Assembly (NCBI RefSeq): GCF_019130065.1
Contig: NZ_JAHSPG010000002.1
Coordinates: forward strand, 521,074 to 585,073
Reading direction: 5' to 3'
From: Pinibacter aurantiacus
Lineage (GTDB): Bacteria; Bacteroidota; Bacteroidia; Chitinophagales; Chitinophagaceae
Length of the DNA stretch: 64,000 bases
Position 1 is the stretch's first letter, and each line of letters starts with the position of its first letter. Positions 20,010 to 29,047 of the stretch are shown here, in pieces. A program made the translations under genes and the position numbers. Below the pieces are notes generated by a model. The model was given only the letters and a program-made list of their open reading frames with translations. It was not told the DNA's origin and did not search any database.

Positions 20010-20675
20010 TTATTCAAGACTACGGTTAATAAAGTCAATCACAGGCTTGAGTGTAGTAAAAGCGTCGCCCAGTTTTTTTACCAATGCTTTGGAAGTGACG
20101 TCGTTATCTGCAACGTTGTGCAAACCAACAAGGCTTTTTAGTTTCAGAAATTCTGCTGCCGGATTGTCTTTATCATAATCGCGTGGCACTTTGGCAAGTG
20201 TATATTCCGCATCGCGGCTCAGATCGCCATAAACGCTTTTGAACTTTTTGTTTTGTACAATGCTTTTGAATTCATCCCAGCAGTAATCAATTTCCTGACG
20301 AACTTTTTTTAATTCCGCCGGTTGAGGCATCCACAAACCGCCGCCAACAAAACTTTTGCCCGGCTCGCAATGAAAATAGTAACCTGCATACACAGATTTT
20401 TTTCCGCCCCTCACTATATAAGCGCCCATATTGGTTTTGTATGGAGTCTTGTCTTTCGAAAACCTGATATCCCTGTTAATACGGAACGTACAATCCTTTG
20501 GCTTAAGCAATGAAATTTCCTCTTCATCTTTACCGATCATAGTAATCAACTGCTCCACGAGGTTTTCAAAATCCTGTTTCGCCTCATCATACAAAGCACG
20601 ATTCTTGTCAAACCATTCCTTGTTATTATTCTTCTGTAGTTTCTTTAAAAAGGAGAGTGTGTTTTCTGAAAGCAT
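20010..20675 (-). CDS. DUF2461 family protein
   Basis: The 221-residue protein has the full DUF2461 signature: TLSFLKKLQKNNNKEWFDKN at the start, then INRDIRFSKDKTPYKTNMGA, then AGYYFHCEPGKSFVGGGLW. The family is widespread and soluble with unknown activity. A near-consensus TAACTTCG lies 4 nt before the ATG. Confidence 0.93.
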   Translation of the reverse strand: MLSENTLSFLKKLQKNNNKEWFDKNRALYDEAKQDFENLVEQLITMIGKDEEEISLLKPKDCTFRINRDIRFSKDKTPYKTNMGAYIVRGGKKSVYAGYYFHCEPGKSFVGGGLWMPQPAELKKVRQEIDYCWDEFKSIVQNKKFKSVYGDLSRDAEYTLAKVPRDYDKDNPAAEFLKLKSLVGLHNVADNDVTSKALVKKLGDAFTTLKPVIDFINRSLE

Positions 20676-20687
20676 GAACCGAAGTTA

Positions 20688-20932
20688 ATTTGAAAATTTG
20701 AAGATTTGAAAATTTGAAAATGCCGGAGGTCGGAGTTGTTGTCAAAAAAAGTCAGGCCTCTGAATTTATAGACAATTAGTGATGGCAGGAAATTTGAAAA
20801 TTTGAAAATTCTGGTAGTGTGAAATTCTTTTACATATTTCGCTTGTGTATGGCCAAAAAAAATGTGGTAATTCGAAAAGGAAACCCATTTTCAAATTACC
20901 ACATCTTCAAATTTTCAAATTATATTCTCGCC
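20688..20932. repeat. AATTTGAAAA repeats with complementary arm
   Basis: AATTTGAAAATTTGAAGATT units occur at about 20689-20718 and 20789-20812. The complementary CAAATTACCACATCTTCAAATTTTC arm is at about 20890-20923, ending at the stop codon of the HNH gene. Confidence 0.7.
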
Positions 20933-21480
20933 CAATTCTCACCACTCTTGATCCTGTATAGCGTCATTTCGGTAACACCATATTTGTCGGCAAGTTGTTT
21001 AATGGTAAGCTTTCTGTTTTTGCTGGCAAGAATGGTTTTAATACTTCGTACTTGTGTAGCGTTTAGTTTAAGGCCGTTGGTTCTGTTAGCCTGCACCTTC
21101 TTGTAGGCAAGCTTGGCAGGGCTCTTTTGCTGGTGCTCTATCATCTCATCGAGAGTAGCCCAGGCAAGATTTTTAATGGAATTATCAGTTTTGTTATGGT
21201 TCACATGTATCACATATTTATGCTTCGGCGAAGGCTTCTTCATAAAAAGCTTTGCAAGTTCCCTATGCACATACAATGTGCCATTACTATCCGGTCGATG
21301 TAAATTAAGCGTCTTATACCCTGTTGTTAAGGACCCGGTAAGTATTTTACCATCTTCCTGCAACTTATCTGTATAGCTAGCAATGCGGCCGTGAGAGGAA
21401 AGCGCATATTTTCTGCGCAGCAATTTCCAGCCCGTAAACTGTAGGGGCTTCCATTCCTCTCCGGAAAGTAACTTAATCAT
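20920..21480 (-). CDS. NUMOD4-HNH endonuclease-like protein
   Basis: The 186-residue protein begins with a NUMOD4 motif (EEWKPLQFTGW, then YALSSHGRIASY). An HNH nuclease core follows (YVIHVNHNKTDNSIKNLAWA), then a C-terminal helix-turn-helix (LTIKQLADKYGVTEMTLYRI). This is the architecture of free-standing HNH homing-type endonucleases. It is not inside an intron, intein or phage here; both flanking genes (DUF2461 and ligA) look intact. It may be a domesticated or still mobile nuclease. Confidence 0.85.
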   Translation of the reverse strand: MIKLLSGEEWKPLQFTGWKLLRRKYALSSHGRIASYTDKLQEDGKILTGSLTTGYKTLNLHRPDSNGTLYVHRELAKLFMKKPSPKHKYVIHVNHNKTDNSIKNLAWATLDEMIEHQQKSPAKLAYKKVQANRTNGLKLNATQVRSIKTILASKNRKLTIKQLADKYGVTEMTLYRIKSGENWARI

Positions 21481-21533
21481 CTCCGAGGTTTTTTTAAGTT
21501 AAAAAATGACAACAAAATTGAGAAATGTAGAAT

Positions 21534-23633
21534 TTATTTAGTTGTCAAAAGGGTCAAAAACTCATCTTCGGTGATTATATGAACAGAGGGTATTTTCTTA
21601 GCTTTTTCCAATTTTGATCCGGCGTCCTCGCCAACGACCAAATAATTCAGCTTGCTACTTACACCACTCAGGATTTTGCCACCGTTCTTTTCAACCATTT
21701 CTTCCGCTTCGCTTCTTTTCAACTTTATTAACGTTCCTGTAAACAAAAAGGTTTGCGAATTAAGGTTGCCTTCAATAATTTCTTTCTTTTTTGTGTTATG
21801 TAAGTTAACACCTGCCTGTTCCAGCTCACGAAGCATCTTAAGATTATCTTCATTGTGAAAGAAATGATATATACTCGTAGCAACTTTTATTCCCACGTCC
21901 TCCATTTGTTGCAGGTCCTCAATTGATTTGTCCTGTAGCGCCGGTAAATAAGTTGAGTGCATCGCCAATGCCTTCGCTGTAGTTTCGCCAACATACCGTA
22001 TACCCAATGCGGTTATAAGACGGTGTAGTGGTTGTGTTTTGGATGTTTCTATTGCAAACTGAAGATTGGTAATGGATTTTTCGCCAAAGCCTTCCATTTG
22101 CCTTATCTTATCAAAGGGCAAATTATAAATCGAAGGAATATCCTTTAAGAAGCCCAACTCATAGAACTTACGCACATTCGATTCTCCTAGACTCCTGATG
22201 TCCATGGCATCCTTACTTACAAAGTGTATGATTCTTTCCACAACCTGTGCCGGACATTCGATATTTATACAACGCCAAACTGCTTCACCCTCTTCCTTTG
22301 TAAGCGTTGAATGGCAGACAGGACAGGTTTTGGGAAAATGAATTGTCTTTTCATCGCCCTTGCGTAGCTCTGCCAGCGATTTTACAATTTGTGGAATTAC
22401 GTCGCCAGCCCTTTCGATAAGAACACTATCGCCTATTTTAAGGTCCTTCTCTTTTATATAATCTTCATTATGGATAGAGATGCTGGAAACAGTAACACCG
22501 CCAATAGCAACGGGATCAAGCTTGGCGACAGGAGTAACCGCCCCGGTTCTACCCACCTGGAACTCAACGCCACGAAGCTTCGTAGTGGCTTGTCTTGCTT
22601 TAAACTTAAAAGCAATCGCCCAACGTGGGTGATGTGTGGTCATGCCCAATTTTTCCTGCAGGTCAATCTCATTCACCTTTATTACCATGCCATCCACTTC
22701 ATAAGGAAGGTCATCACGCTTACTTTCAAACTCGCGGCAATAATCTATTACACCCTGGATGCCTTTAAATATCTTTTTTTCCTTGTTAGGACTTCTGAAG
22801 CCAAGGTTCCAAAGCATTTCAAGAGAGCCGCTGTGTGTATTTAAAGGATCATTTTTTTCGTTGTGCTCCCTGCCTCTTGTGTAGTAGCTTACATTATATA
22901 GAAAGGCTTCAAGTTTTCTTCTTCTTACTTCACCCGGGTCTTTAATGCGCAGTGAGCCCGCAGCAGCATTACGCGGGTTGGCCAGGGGAGGTAAACCATT
23001 TTCTGCAAGCTGGTCATTGTATGTTTTGAAATTAGCTTTCGTAAGCATCACCTCACCACGAATCTCAATTTGCTGGATATCATATTCGGAAAAACGTGCA
23101 GCCAGGGGGACCGACTTGATCTGTTTAATGTTGGTCGTAATGTCATCACCGGCCACACCATCGCCTCGGGTAGCGCCACGCACAAGCAAGTCATTCTCAT
23201 AAATAAGAGAGATACTGGCACCGTCGAACTTAGGCTCCACGCAATATTCAATCAACTCTGTTTTACCTATCTCCCTTGCTTTGCGATCCCAATCCAGCAG
23301 GTCATCTGCATTATAGGAGTTCTCCAAAGAAAGCATGGGAACAAGATGCTGTACTGTTGGGAAATCTTTAGTAAGCCCTTTTGCTACTCGTTGCGTGGGA
23401 GAATCCGGAGTGATAAGCGTCGGGTCTTTTGTTTCGGTTTCTTCTAATGCCTTATATAATTGATCATATTCGTAGTCTGCAACCAATGGATCATTGGCAA
23501 TATAATATCTGTATTCGTGAAAGCGCAAAACGTTTCTTAACTGTTCAATATTCTTTGCTGTAATGGCTTGCAGATGCTGCAATAAGTCTTTGGTTGCCTG
23601 TTGAAGACTTTTAGTTTGTTCGTTGGTATACAT
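21534..23633 (-). CDS. ligA: NAD-dependent DNA ligase
   Basis: LigA seals nicks during replication and repair. The 699-residue protein has the adenylation lysine Lys135 in CVEPKFDGAS, the nucleotidyltransferase motifs (IEIRGEVML, VDGMVIKVN), the OB fold, and a zinc finger near residues 437-460 (CPVCHST and CINIECPAQ). Helix-hairpin-helix repeats follow, then a C-terminal BRCT domain (about 620-699). Confidence 0.98.
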   Translation of the reverse strand: MYTNEQTKSLQQATKDLLQHLQAITAKNIEQLRNVLRFHEYRYYIANDPLVADYEYDQLYKALEETETKDPTLITPDSPTQRVAKGLTKDFPTVQHLVPMLSLENSYNADDLLDWDRKAREIGKTELIEYCVEPKFDGASISLIYENDLLVRGATRGDGVAGDDITTNIKQIKSVPLAARFSEYDIQQIEIRGEVMLTKANFKTYNDQLAENGLPPLANPRNAAAGSLRIKDPGEVRRRKLEAFLYNVSYYTRGREHNEKNDPLNTHSGSLEMLWNLGFRSPNKEKKIFKGIQGVIDYCREFESKRDDLPYEVDGMVIKVNEIDLQEKLGMTTHHPRWAIAFKFKARQATTKLRGVEFQVGRTGAVTPVAKLDPVAIGGVTVSSISIHNEDYIKEKDLKIGDSVLIERAGDVIPQIVKSLAELRKGDEKTIHFPKTCPVCHSTLTKEEGEAVWRCINIECPAQVVERIIHFVSKDAMDIRSLGESNVRKFYELGFLKDIPSIYNLPFDKIRQMEGFGEKSITNLQFAIETSKTQPLHRLITALGIRYVGETTAKALAMHSTYLPALQDKSIEDLQQMEDVGIKVATSIYHFFHNEDNLKMLRELEQAGVNLHNTKKKEIIEGNLNSQTFLFTGTLIKLKRSEAEEMVEKNGGKILSGVSSKLNYLVVGEDAGSKLEKAKKIPSVHIITEDEFLTLLTTK

Positions 23634-23659
23634 AGTCTAGAAATGCTGGCGGTAAAAAT

Positions 23660-23845
23660 AGTAATAGTTGTTAGTTGTTAGTTGATAGTTGTTAGAACTT
23701 CTTTCTGTTATTTTTTTATAGGGAAATCATCATTAACCTACCTGAAACAGATTACCGGCTACCAAACATTTACAACCAAAAATTAAAAGAGTAGTTTAAA
23801 TTTACGTCTACTTCTATCAACTAACAACCACCAACAAACAACTTC
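23660..23845. repeat. Inverted AGTTGTTAGTTG repeat
   Basis: AGTTGTTAGTTGTTAGTTGA units (about 23665-23696) face the complementary CTATCAACTAACAACCACCA arm (about 23814-23843), between the divergent ligA and amidotransferase genes. Confidence 0.75.
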
Positions 23846-23846
23846 A

Positions 23847-24545
23847 ATGCGCATACACTACATACAGCACGTTCCTTTCGAAGAAATCGGTTATATACAA
23901 GAATGGCTGACTGAAAACAATATCGAAGTTTCTACCACTAAAATTTGGGAATCGGCAACATTTCCATCCCTGGGTGACTTTGATGGATTGGTGGTTATGG
24001 GTGGTCCAATGGGTGTGTATGAAGAAGAATTATACGAATGGATGGCGGCAGAAAAAACTTTCATCAAATATGCCATAGGCGCAGGCAAAAAAGTGTTGGG
24101 TATTTGCCTCGGCTCACAATTAGTTGCTTCTGTGTTGGGAGCAAATGTTTATCCAAATAATGGTAAAGAAATCGGCTGGTTTGATGTTTCTGTAAAACCA
24201 GGACTGGATATTTGGCTGGGAAAAGATATAGAAACAGTGTTTACAACCTTCCACTGGCACGGAGATACCTTCGATCTGCCGGAGGGGTGCATTAATCATA
24301 TAAACTCGCCAGCCTGCGAAAACCAGTTTTTTACTCAGGGGGAAAATGTGGCGGCCATACAATTTCATCCCGAAGCAACTTCGGAAACAGTTAATGCTAT
24401 GGTTGAAAATTGCTCCAACGAACTCGTTCCCGACAATTTTGTACAATCCGCTGCCGAAATTCAGCAAAAATCAAACGTGAAAAACTTCTCAGGAGGCCAT
24501 CAATTTCTCTCCAAAGTCTTGAACCGGCTATTTTTGCTGAAATAA
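23847..24545 (+). CDS. Class I glutamine amidotransferase-like protein
   Basis: The 232-residue protein carries the GATase1 triad: Cys87 in VLGICLGSQL, and His174 and Glu176 in IQFHPEATSE. It resembles the GMP-synthase-like stand-alone amidotransferases (YfeJ/GuaA-N type). MGGPMGVYEEE forms the oxyanion region. The amide acceptor is unknown; members of this group act on small metabolites or gamma-glutamyl compounds. There is no synthetase partner next to it. Confidence 0.88.
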   Translation: MRIHYIQHVPFEEIGYIQEWLTENNIEVSTTKIWESATFPSLGDFDGLVVMGGPMGVYEEELYEWMAAEKTFIKYAIGAGKKVLGICLGSQLVASVLGANVYPNNGKEIGWFDVSVKPGLDIWLGKDIETVFTTFHWHGDTFDLPEGCINHINSPACENQFFTQGENVAAIQFHPEATSETVNAMVENCSNELVPDNFVQSAAEIQQKSNVKNFSGGHQFLSKVLNRLFLLK

Positions 24546-24652
24546 AGGCCTGATTTTGCTGGTTTTTACAGGGCTATGATTTTTTATTGCAAAAATCTTT
24601 ATTGAAAATCAGCTTGTTGTAAACGTGTCTGTAAAAATACTTTCTCAAAAGC

Positions 24653-24684
24653 TTTGAAAAATGATCTCATTGTGGCTACCTTTG
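24653..24684 (+). promoter_or_regulatory. Promoter of the rplM-rpsI operon
   Basis: TTTG at 24653-24656, a 20-nt spacer and TACCTTTG at 24677-24684 followed by C make a complete Bacteroidota promoter. The leader is about 45-50 nt. Confidence 0.75.
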
Positions 24685-24737
24685 CAGCCATTTTAAAATA
24701 ATTCGGTGGGATAGCGCCGATAAAAATTTTCAAAACA

Positions 24738-25181
24738 ATGAGTCATTTACATTTCACAACCAAACATGCGAACGAGGCTACTGTACAACGCAATTGGTTC
24801 GTTGTAGACGGTACTAATCAAACCGTTGGTCGTATGTGCGCTAGAATTGCTTCGGTATTACGTGGCAAAAACAAGGCGTATTACACTCCTCACGTTGATT
24901 GTGGTGATTACGTAATCATCATCAACGCTGATAAAGTTGTTTTCACAGGTAACAAACTGGAAGACAAAACTTACATCAACTTTAGTGGTTACCCAGGTGG
25001 TAAAAAAGAAGAAACAGCGAAAAATCTGTTGAAACGTCGTCCTGATGCGCTTCTTGAAAGAGCGGTAAAAGGCATGTTGCCTAAAAACCGTTTGGGCCGC
25101 AAAATGGTGAAAAAATTATTTGTGTACGCTGGTGATCAACATCCACACACTGCACAACAACCTAAAGAATTGAAATTCTAA
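24738..25181 (+). CDS. rplM: 50S ribosomal protein L13
   Basis: L13 is an early-assembling large-subunit protein. The 147-residue product has the family motifs NWFVVDGTNQTVGRMCARIA, GDYVIIINADKV and MLPKNRLGRKM. rpsI follows after 42 bp, the usual L13-S9 order. Confidence 0.99.
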   Translation: MSHLHFTTKHANEATVQRNWFVVDGTNQTVGRMCARIASVLRGKNKAYYTPHVDCGDYVIIINADKVVFTGNKLEDKTYINFSGYPGGKKEETAKNLLKRRPDALLERAVKGMLPKNRLGRKMVKKLFVYAGDQHPHTAQQPKELKF

Positions 25182-25223
25182 TCTCAATTCAAACTAAATT
25201 TTAAATTTTCAAATTTCCCATAA

Positions 25224-25613
25224 ATGGAAAAGCAAAAAATCGGATTAGGTCGTCGTAAAGAAGCTGTGACACGCGTATTCCTTAGCAAAGGCGAAGGCAA
25301 AATCATAGTAAACGATAAAGACTATAAAGTATATTTTCCTTTGGTTTACCTGCAAAACCAGGTAGAACTTCCTTTTAAAACTATCGAAGCTGCTGATAAA
25401 TTTGATGTTAAAATCAACGCAACTGGTGGTGGTGTTAAAGGTCAGGCAGAAGCAGCAAAACTGGGTATCGCCCGCGCTTTGCTCGAAGTAAACCCTGAAT
25501 ACCGTCCTGCTTTGAAAGCTGCTGGTTTATTGAAACGTGACCCTCGTGGTGTTGAACGTAAAAAACCAGGTCGTAAAAAAGCACGTCGTAGCTACCAATT
25601 CAGCAAACGTTAA
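25224..25613 (+). CDS. rpsI: 30S ribosomal protein S9
   Basis: The 129-residue protein starts MEKQKIGLGRRKEAVTRVFL and ends in the conserved basic tail RKKPGRKKARRSYQFSKR, which reaches the decoding site. It is cotranscribed with rplM. Confidence 0.99.
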   Translation: MEKQKIGLGRRKEAVTRVFLSKGEGKIIVNDKDYKVYFPLVYLQNQVELPFKTIEAADKFDVKINATGGGVKGQAEAAKLGIARALLEVNPEYRPALKAAGLLKRDPRGVERKKPGRKKARRSYQFSKR

Positions 25614-25619
25614 TATTCA

Positions 25620-25740
25620 ATGTGATAATTTGAAAATGTGGCAATATGTAAGTGAAGCACTCCTTCAATTTTACAGCGAAGCCAAAAGAATCGCAAACCA
25701 CATTTTCAAATTTTCCAAATTTTCAAATTTTCAAATTATA
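25620..25740. repeat. Inverted AATTTGAAAA repeat
   Basis: TGATAATTTGAAAATGTGGC (25622-25641) pairs with CCACATTTTCAAATTTTCC (from about 25698), and further TTTTCAAA units run to the rpsB start. It lies between rpsI and rpsB and would be transcribed if the genes form one unit. Confidence 0.75.
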
Positions 25741-25748
25741 TAAATACA

Positions 25749-26639
25749 ATGGAAAATAATACTTCCTTACAGCAGCAACTTCTTGATGCAGGCGTACACT
25801 TCGGTCACCTGAAAAAGAAGTGGAATCCAAAGATGTTGCCTTACATCTTTGCTGAAAAGAAAGGTATTCACATCATTGATCTTAATAAAACAACTGAAGC
25901 CCTTCAGGAAGCAGCAGCAGCAATGAAACAAATTGCACGCAGCGGCAAAAAGATCATGTTCGTAGGTACAAAAAAGCAAGCGAAAGAAATCGTTACAGAA
26001 TGCGCTAAGAAAATCAACATGCCATTCGTAACTGAGCGTTGGTTAGGTGGTATGCTTACAAACTTCAACACTGTTCGTAAGAGCGTTAAGAAAATGCAGA
26101 GCATTGAGAAAATGTTGAACGACGGTACTTTGGACAGCATCACTAAAAAAGAGCGTTTGACTTTAAGCCGCGATAGAGAAAAAATGGAAAAAGTATTAGG
26201 TGGTATCGCTCAATTGGGCCGTGTACCAGCTGCTTTGTTCATCATCGATATCGGACACGAGCACATCGCTTTGGCTGAAGCTAAACGTCTTGGCATCACT
26301 ACATTTGGTATGGTAGATACAAACTGCGATCCAAATAAAGTTGACTTTGCTATTCCTTCAAATGACGATGCTACTAAATCTATCGCAATCATTTCTAACT
26401 ACATCGCTGCTGCTATCGCAGAAGGTCTTGCGGAAAGACAAGCTGCTAAAGACGAAGATGTTGAAGAAGTAGATAACGAAGCAGAAAGAAAAGCTGCCCG
26501 TTTGCAAGCTGAAGCAGAAGCAGAAAGCGGCCGTGGTGGTCGTGGTAAAGGTGGTCCTGGTGGTGCTGGCGGCGGACAACAAAAACGTCGTGTTCCAGGT
26601 GGCGCTAGCCGCAGAACAGGTGGCCCTGCAGGAAGATAA
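25749..26639 (+). CDS. rpsB: 30S ribosomal protein S2 with Gly/Arg-rich tail
   Basis: The 296-residue protein has the S2 core (LLDAGVHFGHLKKKWNPKM, WLGGMLTNFNTVRKS, DTNCDPNKVDFAIPSNDDA). An acidic stretch follows, then a C-terminal tail of about 40 residues rich in Gly and Arg (GRGGRGKGGPGG, then RRTGGPAGR). S2 proteins are usually near 230-260 residues, so the tail is an extension of unknown role, perhaps RNA contact. Confidence 0.98.
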   Translation: MENNTSLQQQLLDAGVHFGHLKKKWNPKMLPYIFAEKKGIHIIDLNKTTEALQEAAAAMKQIARSGKKIMFVGTKKQAKEIVTECAKKINMPFVTERWLGGMLTNFNTVRKSVKKMQSIEKMLNDGTLDSITKKERLTLSRDREKMEKVLGGIAQLGRVPAALFIIDIGHEHIALAEAKRLGITTFGMVDTNCDPNKVDFAIPSNDDATKSIAIISNYIAAAIAEGLAERQAAKDEDVEEVDNEAERKAARLQAEAEAESGRGGRGKGGPGGAGGGQQKRRVPGGASRRTGGPAGR

Positions 26640-26675
26640 TTCCGCACTGTATTTGCCCCTATAGATACAAAAGTT

Positions 26676-26776
26676 ACAGGTGTTTGTTTTTCGCAAACAC
26701 CTGCTACTATAAAATTAAATAAGTGTGTTACCCAGCCGAAGTACGTTGATCGTCTTTTGTTGCGTCGCACACTTAT
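26676..26776 (+). promoter_or_regulatory. Structured rpsB-tsf intergenic region
   Basis: Two hairpins lie in the 305-bp gap between rpsB and tsf. One is a perfect 10-bp stem, CAGGTGTTTG with CAAACACCTG (26679-26703 region). The other is a long-range TAAGTGTG/CACACTTA pair (about 26720-26775). Neither has a T tract, so they look more like mRNA-level structure or attenuation than a plain terminator. No coding sequence is seen in the gap. Confidence 0.45.
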
Positions 26777-26944
26777 ACTTTAGTTCATTGAGGAGCTTTT
26801 AAGGATTATTTAATTGAGAATGTCGCTTTGTAAGCCAACAAATGCACAACTTGCATCCGGATTTACAAGACGCATTTTCCCCGCCTGAATGACTTTAGTC
26901 GGGCAGGAAATTTTCAAATTATCACATTTTCAAATTAATAAGTT

Positions 26945-27784
26945 ATGTCAACTGCAACAATTACAGCTGCTGATATTAATAAACTGCGCCAGGCAACAGG
27001 TGCGGGTATGATGGATTGTCGTAAAGCTTTAACAGAATCTAACGGTGATTTTGAAGCTGCTATCGACTGGTTGCGTAAGAAAGGTGCTAAAGTTGCTGCT
27101 CTGCGTGGCGACCGCGAAGCAAAAGAAGGTGTTGTTCTTGCTAAAACAACTGCAGACAACAAAACAGGTATCGCTCTTTGCGTAAGCTGCGAAACTGACT
27201 TCGTTAGTAAAAACGCTGACTTCGTAGCATTCGCTCAAAGCATCATGGATGCTGCGATCGAAAACAACGTAAAGTCTGTTGACGAATTGAACAACGTAAC
27301 TATCGGCGGTGCTAAAATTGCTGATATGGTAAACGATAAATTGGCTAGTATCGGTGAAAAAATCGGTATCTCTAAATTCGAAAGAATTGATGCTGATTTC
27401 GTATCTGCTTACATCCACGGTGCAAACCGTCTTTCTGTATTGGTTGGTATGAACAAAGAAGCTGCTGAAGCTGGTAAAGACGTAGCAATGCAAATCGCTG
27501 CGATGAACCCTGTAGCAGTTGATCCGGATGCAGTACCTGCTGATGTGGTAGAAAGAGAAAAAGCAATCATTACAGAACAAGTTGCTGCTGATCCTAAAAT
27601 GGCCGGCAAACCATCTGAAATGATCAACAAGATCGCTGAAGGTAAATTGAACGCATACTTCAAAGAAAGCACATTGCTTGCTCAACCATTCGTAAAAGAT
27701 GGTGGTAAAAGCGTTAGCGAATATTTGAAAAGTGTTGACAGCAACCTGAAAGTTATTTCTTTCAAACGCGTAGCTCTTGGATAA
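26945..27784 (+). CDS. tsf: Elongation factor Ts
   Basis: EF-Ts is the nucleotide exchange factor of EF-Tu. The 279-residue protein has the UBA-like N-terminus (INKLRQATGAGMMDCRKALT) and the signature (LCVSCETDFVSKNADFV). The remaining coiled-coil and core regions are intact. It is followed by a strong terminator. Confidence 0.98.
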   Translation: MSTATITAADINKLRQATGAGMMDCRKALTESNGDFEAAIDWLRKKGAKVAALRGDREAKEGVVLAKTTADNKTGIALCVSCETDFVSKNADFVAFAQSIMDAAIENNVKSVDELNNVTIGGAKIADMVNDKLASIGEKIGISKFERIDADFVSAYIHGANRLSVLVGMNKEAAEAGKDVAMQIAAMNPVAVDPDAVPADVVEREKAIITEQVAADPKMAGKPSEMINKIAEGKLNAYFKESTLLAQPFVKDGGKSVSEYLKSVDSNLKVISFKRVALG

Positions 27785-27810
27785 TTCCAATCGCGAACAC
27801 GATATATAAA

Positions 27811-27842
27811 AAAGGCTCCGAAGAAATTCGGAGCCTTTTTGT
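27811..27842 (+). terminator. Rho-independent terminator of tsf
   Basis: GGCTCCGAA and TTCGGAGCC form a 9-bp stem with a tiny loop, followed by TTTTTG. Confidence 0.9.
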
Positions 27843-27856
27843 TTTGCTATTATTGG

Positions 27857-28024
27857 CACACAGATGACACTGATTGGACAGATTTGCACGGATAATTGTT
27901 GAATACTTAAGGCTCTCTGACTGAAATGCAACAACAAACCATTGTGTCATTAGCTAGATGGTCTTTAATTAAGCCAACACGCATAAGATCAGTGTAAATC
28001 AGTTTAATCAGTGTCATCTGCGTG
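27857..28024. repeat. Inverted CACGGATGACAC-type repeat
   Basis: The arm at 27857-27893 (CACACAGATGACACTGATTG...) has its complement at 27988-28024 (...AATCAGTGTCATCTGCGTG). This is the same family as the outer arms at 6095-6281. Confidence 0.8.
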
Positions 28025-28025
28025 C

Positions 28026-28850
28026 TTACTTCCTCCCGAGCCACAGCAAACTATTTATAATAAGCCTGTTCTGAATTTCATTTCCAAACGTAGAAGAAAG
28101 TTCTTTGTTTGTGCCGCCATCATAGTCCATATCGTTGTGGCCCATGTTCATATATACCATTTTGTATTTCTTGTTCGTCCACACTATCGGGTAATAGCCG
28201 CTGTGCCATATTTCATGAGGCTTTGGGCCCGTGCCTAAAGGAAAACTGCTGCTATCAATAGCAATCAGAATATCAATGTCAGGATTTTTTTTCAAATCGT
28301 TTGACCATCGGTACCATTCGTTCGGCTGCGCGGTAAAGACAGCGGGTATGCCTTTCATTACAGGATGCTTTTTATCTTCCACGCGAACAATGGCAGAAGT
28401 AGGATGCCATGTATTGCTTACGTAAGAACCTGAACCAAGAAACTCATTGTGGTACCAGTCCCAGTTTTGCGGAAATGCGGATGGCGTTAACGCAAATGCG
28501 GAGAAATGGAAACCCATCCATGCGCCCCCATTTTTCATATATTTTTCAAATGCCACTCTTTGTGTGGAATCTTCAGGCCTTGTATCAAGAAAGATGACAA
28601 CATTATATTTCGCAAGTACAGTGTCATTTAATTTGCTCCAGTCATTTGTAGATTCGTAAGTAAAGCCATACTTAGCGGCCATTGAAGGGAACCATTTGTT
28701 GGCTTCATGGACAAAGCTGATGTGCGCGAGATCGCTTTTTGCGGTATAGAAAGCAATGACTTTGAAAGATGATTTTTTTTGTGCAAAGCAAGTCGAGGCA
28801 ATTACAAGCAATAAAAAAGCGGCAATCGCTTTCAAAAAGTGTTTGTTCAT
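28026..28850 (-). CDS. Exported ThuA-like domain protein
   Basis: The 274-residue protein has a signal peptide (MNKHFLKAIAAFLLLVIAST, cleaved near CFAQ) and a ThuA-like fold of the class I amidotransferase superfamily. Visible motifs are VVIFLDTRPEDSTQR, YMKNGGAWMGFHFSAF, and the C-terminal YKMVYMNMGHNDMDY. ThuA proteins in Bacteroidota are periplasmic and linked to sugar use, with unclear chemistry. No sugar cluster adjoins it. Confidence 0.88.
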   Translation of the reverse strand: MNKHFLKAIAAFLLLVIASTCFAQKKSSFKVIAFYTAKSDLAHISFVHEANKWFPSMAAKYGFTYESTNDWSKLNDTVLAKYNVVIFLDTRPEDSTQRVAFEKYMKNGGAWMGFHFSAFALTPSAFPQNWDWYHNEFLGSGSYVSNTWHPTSAIVRVEDKKHPVMKGIPAVFTAQPNEWYRWSNDLKKNPDIDILIAIDSSSFPLGTGPKPHEIWHSGYYPIVWTNKKYKMVYMNMGHNDMDYDGGTNKELSSTFGNEIQNRLIINSLLWLGRK

Positions 28851-28885
28851 TAGGTTGTGTTAAGTGGAAGAAAGTTAGAACTTTT

Positions 28886-29020
28886 AAGTTGTTCGTTTAT
28901 GGTTGTTAGTTGTTTGGTTTTATGTTTGGCATTCGTCATTTCTACGTCAACTTCTCTGTGGTCAACAACGGACGGTCAGCAACTATCAACTATCAACTAA
29001 GAACTAACAACCATCAACTA
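28886..29020. repeat. Inverted GTTGTTAGTTG repeat
   Basis: GTTGTTCGTTTATGGTTGTT units (about 28888-28917) face the complementary CTATCAACTATCAACTAAGA and ACTAACAACCATCAACTA arm (about 28982-29020), between the divergent ThuA and pyrH genes. Confidence 0.7.
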
Positions 29021-29047
29021 TTTCCCATAAAATACTATTTTCGCAAA

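Noticed and set aside
20920..21480. A group I intron around the HNH gene
   Set aside because: No disrupted host gene and no intron-like flanks were seen.
26358..26770. Antisense frames over rpsB
   Set aside because: Shadows of the Gly/Arg-rich tail.
28910..29047. Longer pyrH start
   Set aside because: Upstream residues ([13 protein letters not shown]) are repeat-encoded; family start is at 29048.
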